A DNA stretch of 64,000 nucleotides from Leptodactylus fallax (GCA_947044405.1 CAMRHE010000028.1:4881501-4945500); one strand, 5' to 3'. Positions 1 to 12,640 are shown, counted from the first letter of the stretch. The notes: a model not told the origin generated them from the letters alone. Made by a program: numbers and translations.

Positions 1-1668
1 AGGTTATATGATAGAGGAGAGAAGCTGAGCTCTGTGATATATAGGGTTATATGATAGAGAAGAGAAGCTGAGCTCTGTGATATATAGGGTTATATGATAG
101 AGAAGAGAAGCTGAGCTCTGTGATATATAGGATTATATGATAGAGGAGAGAAGCTGAGCTCTGTGATATATAGGGTTATATGATAGAGGGAGAGAAGCTG
201 AGCTCTGTGATATATAGGGTTATATGATAGAGGAGAGAAGCTGAGCTCTGTGATATATAGGGTTATATGATAGAGAAGCTGAGCTCTGATATATAGGGTT
301 ATATGATAGAGGAGAGAAGCTGAGCTCTGTGATATATAGGGTTATATGATAGAGGAGAGAAGCTGAGCTCTGTGATATATAGGGTTATATGATAGAAGAG
401 AGAAGCTGAGCTCTGTTATATATAGGGTTATATGATAGAGGAGAGAAGCTGAGCTCTGTGATATATAGGGTTATATGATAGAGGAGAGAAGCTGAGCTCT
501 GTGATATATAGGGTTATATGATAGAGGAGAGAAGCTGAGCTGTGTGATATATAGGGTTATAAGATAGAGGAGAGAAGCTGAGCTCTGTGATATATAGGGG
601 TATATGATAGAGGAGAGAAGCTGAGCTCTGTGATATATAGGTTATATGATAGAGGAGAGAAGCTGAGCTCTGGGATATATAGGGTTATATGATAGAGGAG
701 AGAAGCTGAGCTCTGTGATATATAGGGTTATATGGTAGAGGAGAGAAGCTGAGCTGTGTGATATATAGGGTTATATGATAGAGGAGAGAAACTGAGCTCT
801 GTGATATATAGGATTATATGATAGAAGAGAGAAGCTGAGTTCTGTGATATATAGGGTTATATGATAGAGGAGAGAAGCTGAGCTCTGTGATATATAGGGT
901 TATATGATAGAGAAGCTGAGCTCTGATATATAGGGTTATATGATAGAGGAGAGAAGCTGAGCTCTGTGATATATAGGGTTATATGATAGAGGAGAGAAGC
1001 TGAGCTCTGTGATATATAGGGTTATATGATAGAAGAGAGAAGCTGAGCTCTGTTATATATAGGGTTATATGATAGAGGAGAGAAGCTGAGCTCTGTGATA
1101 TATAGGGTTATATGATAGAGGAGAGAAGCTGAGCTCTGTGATATATAGGGTTATATGATAGAGGAGAGAAGCTGAGCTGTGTGATATATAGGGTTATAAG
1201 ATAGAGGAGAGAAGCTGAGCTCTGTGATATATAGGGGTATATGATAGAGGAGAGAAGCTGAGCTCTGTGATATATAGGATTATATGATAGAGGAGAGAAG
1301 CTGAGCTCTGTGATATATAGGTTATATGATAGAGGAGAGAAGCTGAGCTCTGGGATATATAGGGTTATATGATAGAGGAGAGAAGCTGAGCTCTGTGATA
1401 TATAGGGTTATATGATAGAGGAGAGAAGCTGAGCTCTGTGATATATAGGGTTATATGATAGAGGAGAGAAGCTGAGCTCTGGGATATATAGGGTTATATG
1501 ATAGAGGAGAGGAGCTGAGCTCTGTGATATATAGGGTTATATGATAGAGGAGAGAAGCTGAGCTCTGTGATATATAGGATTATATGATAGAGGAGAGAAG
1601 CTGAGCTCTGTGATATATGGGGTTATGTGATAGAAAGTAGATGATGAGCTCTGTGATATATAGGTATT
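1..1668. repeat. 43-bp minisatellite array, cut by the window start
   Basis: About 38 tandem copies of a 43-bp unit, whose recognisable pieces are GGTTATATGATAGAGGAGAG and AAGCTGAGCTCTGTGATATA. Copies carry point variants (CTGTTATA, GCTGTGTG, TTATAAG, an extra G in TAGGGG) and a shortened form near 271 and 908. Several variants recur at a fixed spacing of 637 bp, showing a higher-order duplication. The array decays after 1620 and stops near 1668. No coding potential is inferred. Confidence 0.97.
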
Positions 1669-1732
1669 TAGGATTTGGATCAGGATTTCTGGATAAAATT
1701 CAGAGTAAATCCTACCAGGACTCCTAGAAGAC

Positions 1733-1859
1733 ACAGTGAGAGTCCTGATTACTCCGCCCATACACTGGATGATTGACAGCATTCTCTCTATACTGATACA
1801 TAGAGTGCTGTCAATCACCCTGTGTGGGCGGGGTAATCAGGATCCTCACTCAGATATCA
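1733..1859. repeat. Short imperfect inverted repeat (hairpin)
   Basis: Two arms of about 50 bp share CTGATTACTCCGCCC and GATTGACAGCA with their reverse complements at 1811-1859, around a ~25-bp centre. It lies directly after the minisatellite. It could be a small foldback element; the family is not known. Confidence 0.75.
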
Positions 1860-2450
1860 CCTGACAGGGTCGCTTTAATCGTGCGGAGGAACAGACAGAG
1901 GTTTTACTAGTAAGAATGCCTTGTTGACAGATGAGAATCCTAAACCTTACATTGTGGGGCTGTCTCTGCGCTCCCAGGGGCCTCTGCCCTGAGATGGTTT
2001 CTGAGTATTGTCTAACCACGGGAAATGTGTTTTAGCTGAACTGCCGATAAATGTGGTTTTCATGTGTCTATGTGAATTACTCATCCCTGGTAAATATATA
2101 TTTCTTATATGGAATGTTTCTGTTCTTTATCTAAAATGCAGCAACATTAGTGTTAAATATTTACACTGTAGAAACCATTGAAATACTCAGTTGCAAAGTG
2201 GTACATATGAGGAGTCAGTAATGTGAACATACCCAGCCTCTTAAAGGGGAAGAACACACTACAGTGGTGTAAGAGCTACACAGTCTTATCTTAAAGCACC
2301 AGCATATTGCATGGGCAGTTAATATCCTTAACACATATGGATGTAAAAGTCTCTGGAGGCTTCTAGAACTTGAGATATGTAAGATGAAGTAGGGACTATA
2401 GGGGCAGGGATATTACTTGACGTCTTGTATAGGGGAGTTGTATGTTTACA
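1860..2450. other. Intronic DNA without recognised features
   Basis: AT-rich sequence with no recognisable exon, repeat boundary or RNA gene. Confidence 0.5.
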
Positions 2451-2454
2451 TTTA

Positions 2455-2815
2455 GTCACGGGCGTAGCTATAGGGAATATAGCAGTTGTTACTGGGCCCT
2501 GGAGGCTGAGGGGCCCCAAGAGCCTCATTGCAGCATAATAAGACATCAGTTTAGCACATGCTAAATGGGGCCTCCAAATCAGATTTTGCATTGGGTCTCA
2601 GGAGCCCAATGCATTTAGTCATACTGGTCTGCAAAAGCACATATGGTGCATCGCACTAAACTGGGCCCCCTTCTTGTAAAAATGTCCCACTGGAGACCCT
2701 ATAGCCCTCCATAACATTTTGCACAAAGCCAGCATTGGGCCACTTATGTTGTCTTCAGAGGCACAACATGAAACTCCTGGCCCCAATGCAAAATCTGTTC
2801 CCGGCCCCCCTACTA
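2455..2815. mobile_element. Possible hAT-like non-autonomous element, degraded
   Basis: GGGCGTAGCTATAGG at 2461 resembles the GGCGTAGCTAGG end of the hAT-type element at 42288. The interior has the GGGCCCC/GCATTGGG motifs seen again near 20500 and 56190. A matching right end was not found; the right limit is approximate. Confidence 0.4.
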
Positions 2816-2929
2816 TGTGCATGGGGTATTTGCAATCCTGTTCACATGTTATGAAAAATCTCTGTTCAGAAAAAAATCAATCCTACACATTCTGCACAGA
2901 AAAGCCCATCCCAGACTATTGCTGTTAAA

Positions 2930-4690
2930 TAGGGGCGAATCCTCATGTGGATCCCCTGGGACTTTACACCCACTTCAATGACTTCACCCCATTCACCCCA
3001 TGTGGCTACTTCCCAACAGACCAGTAAATCCAGAAATCTGTCTTTATCTGACCACAGTCTGACCTTCACACGGGCCCAGGTGAGGAAGGAGATGAAAAAG
3101 ATCAAGGCGAGGAAAGCCGCAGGGCCAGATGACATCAGTGCAAGGCTAATTAAGACTTGTGGGGACCAGCTGTGTGGTATAATTACATATATGTATAATA
3201 TGAGCCTGAGGCAGGAAATAGTCCCTGAATTATGGAAATCTTCTTGTGTGGTACCAGTTCCAAAGAAACCTCACCCTATGGACCTCAACGACTACAGACC
3301 TGTAGCACTGACATCCCACTTGATGAAGATCTTAGAGAGATTGGTTCTCACACATCTTCGCCCTCTAGTGAGCCCCGCTATGGACCCCCTCCAGTTTGCT
3401 TATCGACCGGGCATTGGGGTAGATGATGCCATCATTCACCTTCTGCACAGGGCTCTGTCTCACCTGGAGAAACCAGGGAACACAGTGAGAATAATGTTCT
3501 TTGATTTCTCCAGTGCTTTTAACACCATACAGCCCAGGTTATTGAGGGACAAGCTGGGCCTTGCTGGAGTGGACCACCACCTCTCCAACTGGATCCTAGA
3601 CTACCTCACAAATCGACCTCAATACGTGAGAGCCCAAGACTGTGTGTCAGGTACCGTGATCTGTAATACGGGGGCACCTCAGGGTACGGTTCTCGCCCCT
3701 TTCCTCTTCACACTGTACACTGCAGATTTTAGGTGCAACTCATCCAGCTGCTACCTACAGAAGTATTCTGACGACTCTGCAATAGTGGGTCTCATCACAG
3801 ATGATGATGATAGGGAGTACAGAGAACTGAACCGGTTTTTTGTGGACTGGTGCCACCAGAACCACCTGAAGATTAACGCGGGGAAGACCAAGGAGATGGT
3901 GGTGGACTTCCGTAAAGGCAGATGCCCTCCAAAACCAGTGGACATCCTGGGGACGGGCATCGAGATTGTGAACACCTATAAGTACCTGGGTCTGCTCCTT
4001 AATAATAAGCTGGACTGGGCAGATCACATGGAGGTCCTGTACAGGAAGGGCCACAGCAGGCTCTACCTGCTTAGGAAGCTGAGAGCCTTTGGAATTCGGG
4101 GGGCACTTCTTAGGACTTTCTTCAACTCGGTAGTGGCATCAGCCATCTTCTTTGGAGTGGCCTGCTGGGGGAGCAGTATATCAACCAGGGACAGAAATAA
4201 ACTCGACAAGCTGATTAGAAGGGCCAGCTCTGTCCTGGGGAGCCCACTGGACCCAGTGCAGGTGGTGGGTGACAGAAGGATACTGTCCGTGGTGAGCTCC
4301 ATGCAGAAGAAGAAGTCCCATCCCATGCATGAGACTGTGATCGCGCTGAGCAGTACTGTCAGTGACCGACTGCTCCACCCTGTGTGAGAAGGAGCGCTAT
4401 CGGAAGTCTTTCCTCCCCACCGCGGTTAGGCTGTACAACCAACACCGACCTAAGCGGAGATCATTACATACAGAGAACTGAAATATCTCTCTGCCTGTTA
4501 AATCCCCCCCCCCCCTGCTACTTCCTATCTGTCTGTCTGCTATTAATGTAATGCCTCTCACCTTGGAACATTCCTGTACATGTTGTATTTGTATTTGTAT
4601 CTGCTTATCTTATCTTTGCTGCTGTAACACACTGAATTTCCCCACTGTGGGACTATTAAAGGACTATTATTATATTATTATTATTATTGA
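2930..4690 (+). mobile_element. 5'-truncated L2-clade (CR1 group) LINE
   Basis: Non-LTR retrotransposon copy with the reverse-transcriptase half of ORF2 and a short 3' UTR ending in an (ATT)n run at 4665-4688, typical of L2-type elements, which end in short simple repeats rather than poly(A). The apurinic endonuclease domain and all 5' sequence are missing. The clade call rests on the RT style (AFNTIQP, GAPQGTVL, TKEMVVDFR) and the 3' tail; Rex1/other CR1-group families are the alternative. It lies in the same direction as fmnl2. The truncation point near 2930 is approximate. Confidence 0.85.
2945..4481 (+). pseudogene. LINE ORF2 reverse transcriptase, truncated and frameshifted at its end
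   Basis: A 480-codon open frame (2945-4387) covers the linker before the RT (VRKEMKKIKARKAAGPDDIS, about residues 46-65), the RT core with the motif A aspartate in MFFDFSSAFNT (D187), the motif B GAPQGTVLAPF (from residue 243), and the catalytic YSDD (residues 274-277). A thumb-like region with YKYLGLLLNNKLDW follows. The protein would make cDNA from the element's RNA. The frame stops at LLHPV, but the adjacent frame continues with KERYRKSFLPTAVRLYNQH to a stop at 4481, so a one-base shift near 4380-4388 has removed the normal C-terminus. The lack of internal stops across 480 codons means that this insertion is fairly young or that its source family is active. The start codon at 2945 has no biological meaning, because the 5' half is lost. 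Confidence 0.88.
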
Positions 4691-5494
4691 ATTTCTTCTG
4701 CAGATTTTTAGGTAAAATACATGTTGGGTGCGCAGTATAAGCAAATCTAAGGTTTTGTTCACATGGAAAGAAAAAATCCATTTTAGACACATTGAAATCA
4801 ATGGGGCAGATTTATCAATATTTTATCCCCGTTTTCGACTCTTTAAACATCACGAATTATGGCAACTGGTGTTTTGGTGCCTCCAGTCTTCATAAATCTC
4901 CCCAATGTGGTCTAAAAATTCACATGGGGAGACACATGGCCGTTTTTGACGTTGGTGTGAATAAGGCCTAACGTGTATATGCTTTGCACTCTGCCCTGCT
5001 CAGACTTGCTCTCCAGCCGCTATTAGTACTACATGTCCCCCGCGGTGAAACATATGTCTGTCCACAGCCCCCTCCATTGATGGATGCCAGTCAATCAGTT
5101 TATTGCCAGGGCAGGATCCACATGGGGCGCAGTCACTAATATGGACAATTGTATTAAGGTCTGGGATTTCACTTCTGTGTGAATGACATCAAGGGCAGAC
5201 CATGCTATGGGGGTCCTTGGAATGAGGAGGCCTGACCCTGGTTTACCCCATCACACTCCTGTTAGGTGGTGAGAATGTGTGTAGGCCAACTCTTTGCAAG
5301 ACAAACTTCATCATTAGCAAATTAGGGGCAGAGAATTAGCCTAAGGGCAATTAAAAAGGGGAAACTAAAATCAGGTGAATCATAGTCAATGGAGTCCACT
5401 GGTGTCCATGTGTAACCTCTGTTTTAGCGGTCCAGCCCACCATTGTTTAGGTCCAAGCGACAGAGAGGCTAGCACAAATGTGAACCTAGCCTTA
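4691..5494. other. Intronic DNA with fragments of MITE-like sequence
   Basis: GTTCACATGG near 4758 and GGTGTGAATAAGGCCTA near 4960 look like ends of a diverged palindromic element. GTGAACCTAGCCTTA at 5479-5494 is the right end of another. No complete unit can be delimited. Confidence 0.4.
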
Positions 5495-5800
5495 GGACCC
5501 TTGCAGATGGCTATTGGCGAGTTCAGTGTGCTATCCAATTTTCTCTCCCATTCACCCATTCATTTCTATTGGCCCACGCCCATGACCGTGTATTACATGG
5601 ATCAGTGTGCGGGTCGACATTCTGGAACTCAGGACAGTTCCTATTGCTTTCCGGTTTTGCGGCCATGCTTCTGCGCCTCCTATTCATTGAATGAATGGGG
5701 CCGCGGAAACACGGCCAGTGCACAGGCAGCACACGGATAACATCCTTGTGCCACCCGTGTCGTTCAGTCATGGCCAGTCCACAGCCGTCTGCAAGGGGTC
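5495..5800. mobile_element. PIF/Harbinger-type MITE (family D), TTA target duplication
   Basis: 306 bp with inverted ends GGACCCTTGCAGA and, reversed, GACCCCTTGCAGACGGCTG, flanked on both sides by TTA (5492-5494, 5801-5803). A TTA duplication is the habit of PIF/Harbinger transposases. The interior is palindromic and has no transposase. A second copy of the same family lies at 47613-47938. Confidence 0.75.
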
Positions 5801-6498
5801 TTAGGCTAACACCACAGCATGGACAGTACCGGGATGACATCTGTGTGCTGCTTTTGCCTCCATGGACCCATTCATCTAGTGAACCCCAGGAAGCAAAATA
5901 AACAGGTATAGAACTTGTGCAAAGTTTTGCCCAGGGCTCACTGCCGCCTACACGGGGCCAGGATAATACACAGTAATGTGTATGGGTCCATAGAGACAAA
6001 TGAGTCAGTGAAAAACTTGGCTAGCACACTGACAAAGCACACAGTCATGTGCATAGAGCCTTACTGTCAGGGCATGTTGGAAGTTGTAGTGAAATCAACC
6101 AATTTCCATTTAATACCTTTTTTCCTATCAATTGCAGAATAGAGATTGAAATCAGAATGACATCCTCCTCGGTCAGTGAGGAAGTGCTTGTGGTGTCCCA
6201 TTGACCTTTGTAGAAATATAAGCTGTAATCTTGATCTTTCTCCTTCTTAGGCAATTCCCTGTATGTTAATCATTCTCTCATTGCCAAGTCCTCTCCAGAT
6301 CGCGCCCTCCGAACATGTGTCGCTGAAATTAAGCTGTTTATCTCAGATACAAATGTGATTTCCTGCTCGCCGAGGCCTCCCTGTCTGTACTTGACATGTT
6401 ACTAATGTCTAAGCAAATCAGACGCCTGTTATGTCTATTACAACACTTAAACAATCCGGTCTCTTGTAAAAACTTTTTCTTCCCCCATGGTTAAAGGG

Positions 6499-6775
6499 AT
6501 TTTCTGAGAGTTAACTGTTGATGACCTACCTTGAATATCAGTCGACGATATCTGATCAGAGGGGGGTCCGATACCTAGAACCTCCACAGATCAGCTGTTT
6601 GAAGAGGCCTCAGCACTGGAGTGGGTTCTGCGGCCTCATCACTGAACACCCAGCACAGCATTGTACATAAGGAGGGGGTATTGTACATATCATAGGGGTT
6701 TCTATATATCGTAGGGGTATTACACATATTGTAGGGGTATTGTACATATTGTATGGGCATTAGACATTGGAAAGT
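6499..6775. repeat. Dispersed repeat with GATCAGCTGTTTGAAGAGGC, plus small 22-bp tandem
   Basis: The GATCAGCTGTTTGAA core recurs near 42841, and related sequence lies at 38585-39020 and 52085-52440, so it is a dispersed family in this window. From about 6672 to 6765 there are four degenerate copies of a ~22-bp unit containing GGGGTATTGTACATATTGTA. Class unknown. Confidence 0.6.
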
Positions 6776-6794
6776 TTAGTTAGTATTTTGGGCT

Positions 6795-6938
6795 CCAAAA
6801 CTAGCTACACTGATTGCTCGGGAATGGTGGGGACTAGAGAATAAAATTCCAAGTGTGTTTTAATCAGTGGAGTGGGGACTATTGAAGGATAGGAAGTGCT
6901 GGAGTTGGTGTAGGTGGTGAAATGTCCTCTTCAAATGC
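6795..6938. mobile_element. Half copy of palindromic MITE family C
   Basis: Contains ACTGATTGCTCGGGAATGGT and ends GGAGTTGGTGTAGGTGGTGA, matching the right half of the full palindromes at 8468, 15295 and 39145. Confidence 0.7.
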
Positions 6939-7019
6939 ATGGCCAAACATGTAATACATAGATGGACTGGGATTTCTACAACTTCCTAAGTCAAGACCCA
7001 GAACAAACAACCTAGCCCT

Positions 7020-8460
7020 AGGCTGGCATTGATTGAAAAAGGGGTTGTCTGGCTTATAGCTCAGGTTTTCCCTGTTAGTGAATTCTGTGAATTTTTATTT
7101 GTTCATCAGAGTTCATTGACAAAGAGTGTCTCACTCTCTGGAGGACCTGACTTGTCCTGACATTACACAGACAACCCATTGATTTCAATGAGAGATGTGC
7201 AATTCTTTATTTCCCCTGCAGAGGCACTGTAGGGAATTTTAACACTTAAACTCCTTCACCAATTACAGAGGATTAGCGTCACTTTCCCTGCACTATTATT
7301 GCTACTTCTTTCAGGTGGCCACAGAGACTCCATGCACGAGACATAAAACTTCTTTATCTGGGAAAATCCTATTGCGTAGTTCATCCTGAGCTTTCTGGTT
7401 CATGGTTAGGATACCAGAGTTACAAGACCAGTAGGAGAGAAGGCGCAGGAGGTATATACTTATATTTTTTATTTTGGGGCTGGCACTGGACGAGACTTTG
7501 GAGCAAAGTACCCAATGCACTTAGAAATTTTCAGCTGGTGCCTATATTTTTGGAATGTTTTTTTTTGACAACATATGGGATACAGAAAAGGTCAAAGCGG
7601 CTCTTGGGATGGATCATCTGACCTTTAAACGTACAATGCAAGGTAGACCCATGTTTATTTTATTGGTTTTATGAAAAGTTTTCTGCTTGCATTAAATTTT
7701 TTATAATAGGCAGCTGCAGGAAGACACTGGGCCAATGGCACCTGCAGAACTGGGGCCATTGTGACTCCTCTTATAAAAACATGATAGCTCTCATGATAGC
7801 TAAGCCGGAAAACTTCTTTGTTAGCCTAGCTTAATGGATCCACCATATCATCACTTGGGACTGCTCATTTTCCGGTGTCAGTCGGCCAGCAAGCGCTTGT
7901 GTGTATTATAGAAGCTCTAAAAATGAAATGCAAGCAGATCCAATTTGAAAAGTTGTCTCGAAACTTTTAGAAGGTCGTATGACAAGGGCGTTTTCTGCAT
8001 CATTATATAGTCATTAAAATTATAAGAACAGGTATTAATATTAGTTTCTGGTTTCAGTCATGCTTGATCCTGGGCTGGGCAAATCCCAGGGATCAGGGAG
8101 CCAATATATTTACTGATGGTGCTCTTTGGAATTGTTTTTACATCTATAGAGGGGTCTTACTAGTTTCTTAAATAGGTCGTTTCACCACAGACTACCCCTT
8201 TAATATGAGAATTGCTGTGGGTCAAGTTCCAGACACCTCCATCTACAAGCTGATTTTGAAAGAGATTAGCCATGGCTATCCTTTCATTCCCATATTCACA
8301 CATCACAACTAGCTGACCATGTAAACATGGACAGAATGGAGTGACTCTCCAATATGGCTCATAGAGGGGGTCCTGAAGATATGACCTCTCTCCATGACAT
8401 CCATATACACTAACAGGACATATAGACAGAGGTTGTCTTCAGCTGATTAAAGTATCTAAG
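7020..8460. other. Intronic DNA without recognised features
   Basis: No exon, repeat end or RNA gene recognised in this 1.4-kb stretch. Confidence 0.5.
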
Positions 8461-8467
8461 ATACTTA

Positions 8468-8830
8468 GAGGACCTTTCACCACCTCCACCAACTCCAACT
8501 CTTTTTATCATTCAATTGGCCCCACTCCACTGATTCTGGTGCAGTTGAAATTTTTTCTCTAGCCCCCACCTTTCCCGAGCAATCATTTATGTTAGCTTCA
8601 GAACAATTATGCTCCCTAGTATCAGGTGGGCGGTCCCTGTCCCTCTGCTGCAACCCAGGACCGCCCACCAGGCAGTAGAGAGTATAATTGTGCAGAAAAT
8701 AAATGCACTGATTGCTTAGGAATGGTGGGAGCTAGAGAAAAATTCCAACTGTGCCAGAATCAATGAAGCTGAGCTTATTGAAGGATGGAAAGAGTTGGAG
8801 TTGGTGGAGGTGGAGAAAGTTCACCTTTAA
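8468..8830. mobile_element. Palindromic MITE family C
   Basis: Ends CACCACCTCCACCAACTCCA and its near reverse complement TGGAGTTGGTGGAGGTGGAG. An inner hairpin uses GGTGGGCGGTCC and GGACCGCCCACC around 8625-8670. No coding sequence. Other copies: 15295-15666, 39145-39588, and halves at 6795 and 23979. Confidence 0.8.
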
Positions 8831-8834
8831 ATGG

Positions 8835-11800
8835 TTCTCCAAGACTTTATGAATAGTTCCTAAAAATTTCTTGTGTGACTATTTCTATAAATGACTTACT
8901 ACCTTACTCTTGCACAAATATCGCCACATCATATCCATAGGCATTTATGACACTTTCAGTTCCTGATCAATGGCCAAGACAGGATTAGCGGCTGTTATAT
9001 GATTCATGTAATATGGACATATTTTGACCATATGAATCTAGCCTGAACCTTCTGTAGAGTAGAATTTTTGAGCGACACACTTCTTATGTGAATGTTTCTC
9101 ATAAACCATGAAATGTTGATATTATGCACGGCTAAATCCTGCGGCCATGCATAGTCATATCTTGGAAGGATTTGCCAGTCTGTAGTTGTCTGGTCTGGCT
9201 TCCACGTCCTGTATTTATAATTCACTTTGTTGAACTGGCAGTCACATGTAGTAGACGCACTTTTGGACTTGCCAACGCTTTTCTGCAGAACTTTCTGGAG
9301 AGTCAGATTATTGCAGAAGTTTCTTGTTCAGTTTATACTGAATATTATTACTGCGTTCACATTGATACTCTTACTAGTTCTGTCTTATGGTACAGTCTGT
9401 ATAGCTGACCAGTTTGGAAACCACCAAAAACATGACTCTTTTCAGTCTTATTGCAGCCTTTCTTTGAATTTTCTGCAAATTGCTACAAAAAAGCCACACA
9501 TTGATGTGGACTAAGAGGACTTTCCATTCAAAATAGGAAATAATCGGATCTGCACTTTTTTATTACACAATTTTTCCATTGTTAATAACAAGGGTGTAAG
9601 GGTAAGGGTGTAACGTGTGCAGGTTGGAGATGACAACTGAGCTACTGGTCAAATGGATTTTACAAAAGTTTTTTTTTTTAACAAAGATAAAAACAGAAGC
9701 AAGTCAATAGTAATCTCTCAGTCTTCCAGCATCTAACCTGTGCAAGGGGAGTCTCCTTCTCCTTAACATGGAACGAACTGATGTCACTAGCAATTCAGTC
9801 CCTCTGCAGTGGCAGCCATACTGCTGCCTTAACACTTTGGCTGTCAAGAAGGCTACTTCCCTTGAAGGCTGACTCAAACCCTGTTACCCTGGTTCCTGAC
9901 TCTCCTGCCCCGTCCTTGGGACTTTACACTAGGACTAGCTCTGGCCTCACTCCACGGCTATGCGGCACATCCTTTCATTGGCCATTTGAACCTGCACTTC
10001 TCCACGTGGGATTCTCCTCCGGCTAGTCCTCCTAGTAACCCAGTGCTGACTTTGTTAATGACAACCATGAAGCTAATGACCCCTCGTGGACTGGGGACAA
10101 GGTCTCTGCCCTACAAGGGGACAAGTGGTACTGTAATACAATATAATAATATTTTGCTTAGCGGCCCAGAAACTTCAAGCCATGGCGTTGAGCCCATTGT
10201 TTGGATGGAGAAGATCAGAAAAACAGACACCACATGTATTGGACCAAACGCACCAAAATATACAGACAGTAGAGCAGTGAATGTATTTGTAGTGTTTGGA
10301 GTAGAACAGCTGGGACTTGTGGAGATGGTCTCTGTGCTGTGTTATGTTCTCCTCGGTAAGGAGGAGCATATACAATGACCATGTGTTTCCAATCAGTACT
10401 TTTTGGCTGCTTCAGAATCCTATAGCAGGATTGTGCTAGTCTCAGGGTGGCTGGAGACCAACTGTATTAACTCCAACTGGGCTTTTCGGAGTCTATCCAG
10501 GGGTTTTCTGACCTAAAATGGATGGGTAGGGTAGATGATGCAGAACCTCTAATTTGCTATGGCAGGTTATGGGTAAGGGTGCTCCACACCCGCTGCTAGC
10601 AAACACTTTTCATCTGCTTAATTGAATTCATGTTGAAATATTTAGCTGTAGACGCTCTCCGCAGCCGGGATGGAAGTTCATGCCTGGTTCAGTTCTGAAA
10701 GATAGTCTCTGATCTTTGATTCCCGATGAAGAGTAGGAGAAGGGTCTCTGCTTGTGTTTAGCTCGGAGCAACATCTGCTGGCTGGAGTGAGACGCTTGGG
10801 CTTAATGTGATCTCTTTACACATAGGCTTCAGGGATTCCACCAAGAAGAATACACGTATTATTGTACTGTAGGTGTACGTCTCAGCAGATGTGGAGTGCA
10901 TGTGGTTTTTGTTTGGCAGGAAAGTTCTCCGCCAAGTATTTCTTCATTTTTTTCAGACCTGTTTTACTGCACTGGTCCGACTTTGCTTTGATTCCTGTCC
11001 AGTTTCTATTTCAATTGCTGCTTCCAATACTATTGCACTAGAACCTTTTTTTCTTAAGATGTAGTAACATCGAGTATTGGACACTTTTCAAGGCGAATGG
11101 TTTCAATATTGTAGATTTATTTGTCTTGTCGTGATACCTTGGTTATTACACTAGTACTGGTGACACAGCCAATATTACAGTATAGTCTTAAGGGTCCCCA
11201 GAAGGCTGACAGTCACATAGGCACATGTTTGACACACCTATTAAAAATGGGACCTATAGGTCAGTCATGGAGTAACAATCCACCAGTAAAGATTCTTAGT
11301 ATAGAGTGCACCATATTCTTCAATACATAGGAATATGGCACAGCTACTGGTTGAACCTAGCATGACTTTCCTATGTTTCCTTTGTACAAAGTGGTGAAAC
11401 ATTTAGTAAATAAGGCACCCCTTATTACTAGTGCTTAAGACAACCCCTATTGTAGCCACGTGAGACTAAATGCTCATGAGCCCTGGTGCAAAAGCTCAGC
11501 TTGGACCCCCTGTGCAACTTCTCCTTACGACCGTCAGCTGAGTCCCATCTGTATATTTTAGCACCATTTACATTTCCCTTTCCTTTTCTATCTGGCCCAG
11601 ACCGCCATGATGACTTGTTCACACAATGTCTGTATACACAAGCTTCTCATCATTCCCCTCCCCTGTCAGTGCCCCCTACATCTCAATCTTGCCCCCATTT
11701 GTGTCACAGCCTCACCCACAGAATCCCTCATCGACTATATGCTGATGACCAACTGTTCCTTTTGTCATTAAAAGGTTAATTTTCTCCTTTCTGACAGTGG

Positions 11801-12026
11801 AAGGCTGTGTATCATAACTCTTCTCACTGCAGGGCACAAGGGCAGGGGGAATACATTTACATGCATAGACTGCCAGACGTCAAAGGATATCAGAAAAGAG
11901 ATCACAAAAATATGATCAACCCTAATGTGGTGACACCTGGCTTCCAAGGCTGGTGCAGCTGCAGCCAAAGCAAGCCCTTTATTTGCACCACTGGTGGCCA
12001 TTGAGATTGATGGGCATCTATGTGTG
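8835..12026. other. Intronic DNA without confidently classified features
   Basis: Contains a T-rich run near 9668 and a CT-rich, moderately GC-rich stretch at 9720-10120 that looks repeat-like but has no second copy here. The open frames in it (for example 9781-10026 and 9986-10378) show no recognisable protein. Confidence 0.45.
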
Positions 12027-12034
12027 ACTTAGAT

Positions 12035-12306
12035 CAGCGGTCCCCAACCTTTTCTTCTCCACGGCCCGGCGGTGGGGGGGCCAACGGTTTAGGGGTGGGA
12101 CTTTGATCATATGGGGGCGGGGTTATACACTAAACAGCGCTGTAGACCGGGGCGTGCTGGCGGGACCTCGGTGTACAGCGCTGTAGGGCCATTAGCTAGG
12201 CTAGGAGCAACAACTGTGTGGCCAGATCGCTGACCCGCCCCACATAATGTGCCGGGAGCCGCATTTACTGAGGCCAGTCCACGGACCGGTGGTTGGGGAC
12301 CCCAAG
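12035..12306. mobile_element. hAT-like non-autonomous element, ends GGTCCCCAACC
   Basis: 272 bp with inverted ends CAGCGGTCCCCAACC (left) and, reversed, CTTGGGGTCCCCAACC (right), then ACGG-CCGG motifs just inside each end. The 8-bp flanks ACTTAGAT and ACTTATGT agree at 6 of 8 positions, which fits the 8-bp duplication made by hAT transposases. No transposase is present. Confidence 0.75.
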
Positions 12307-12431
12307 ACTTATGTCCATGGCAGGAGCAGTTCTGGCTCAAAGGTTCCCCTCTATGATGTCCATGAAACAACCCCTATCGGGAAACTTTGTATCATAAAAA
12401 GTAGATTGGAAAATATGGCTTTTCTCAGGTA

Positions 12432-12640
12432 GGCCTATGCATCTCCATGGTAACAGACTACAAACAAATCCTGTGTAGTCAGATTCTGCAGTCTTACTGC
12501 AATCCATCTGCTAGTTTATGCTAAGAGACTTTCTACTGGTTAGCGAGAAGTAGGAGAGAGATGGACGATGGTGTAACTGCAGAATCAGATTATACAGTTT
12601 GTCGCTGGTTACCCTGGAGATGTATTTGTTTGCATAGGAG
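12432..12640. mobile_element. Palindromic MITE-like repeat containing CCATGGTAACAG
   Basis: CATCTCCATGGTAACAG and GATTCTGCAGT on the left are mirrored by ACTGCAGAATC and GGTTACCCTGGAGATG on the right. Related pieces occur near 14774 and, reversed, near 22440. Confidence 0.6.

Noticed and set aside
1..1668. Immunoglobulin switch-region-like array because of AGCTGAGCT motifs
   Set aside because: The unit is a fixed 43-bp minisatellite with AT-rich parts, with no neighbouring immunoglobulin exons; the gene here is fmnl2.
9781..10378. Two overlapping open frames possibly representing an unknown gene or LTR
   Set aside because: No start context, splice signals, domains or repeat ends could be supported; left as unassigned intron.
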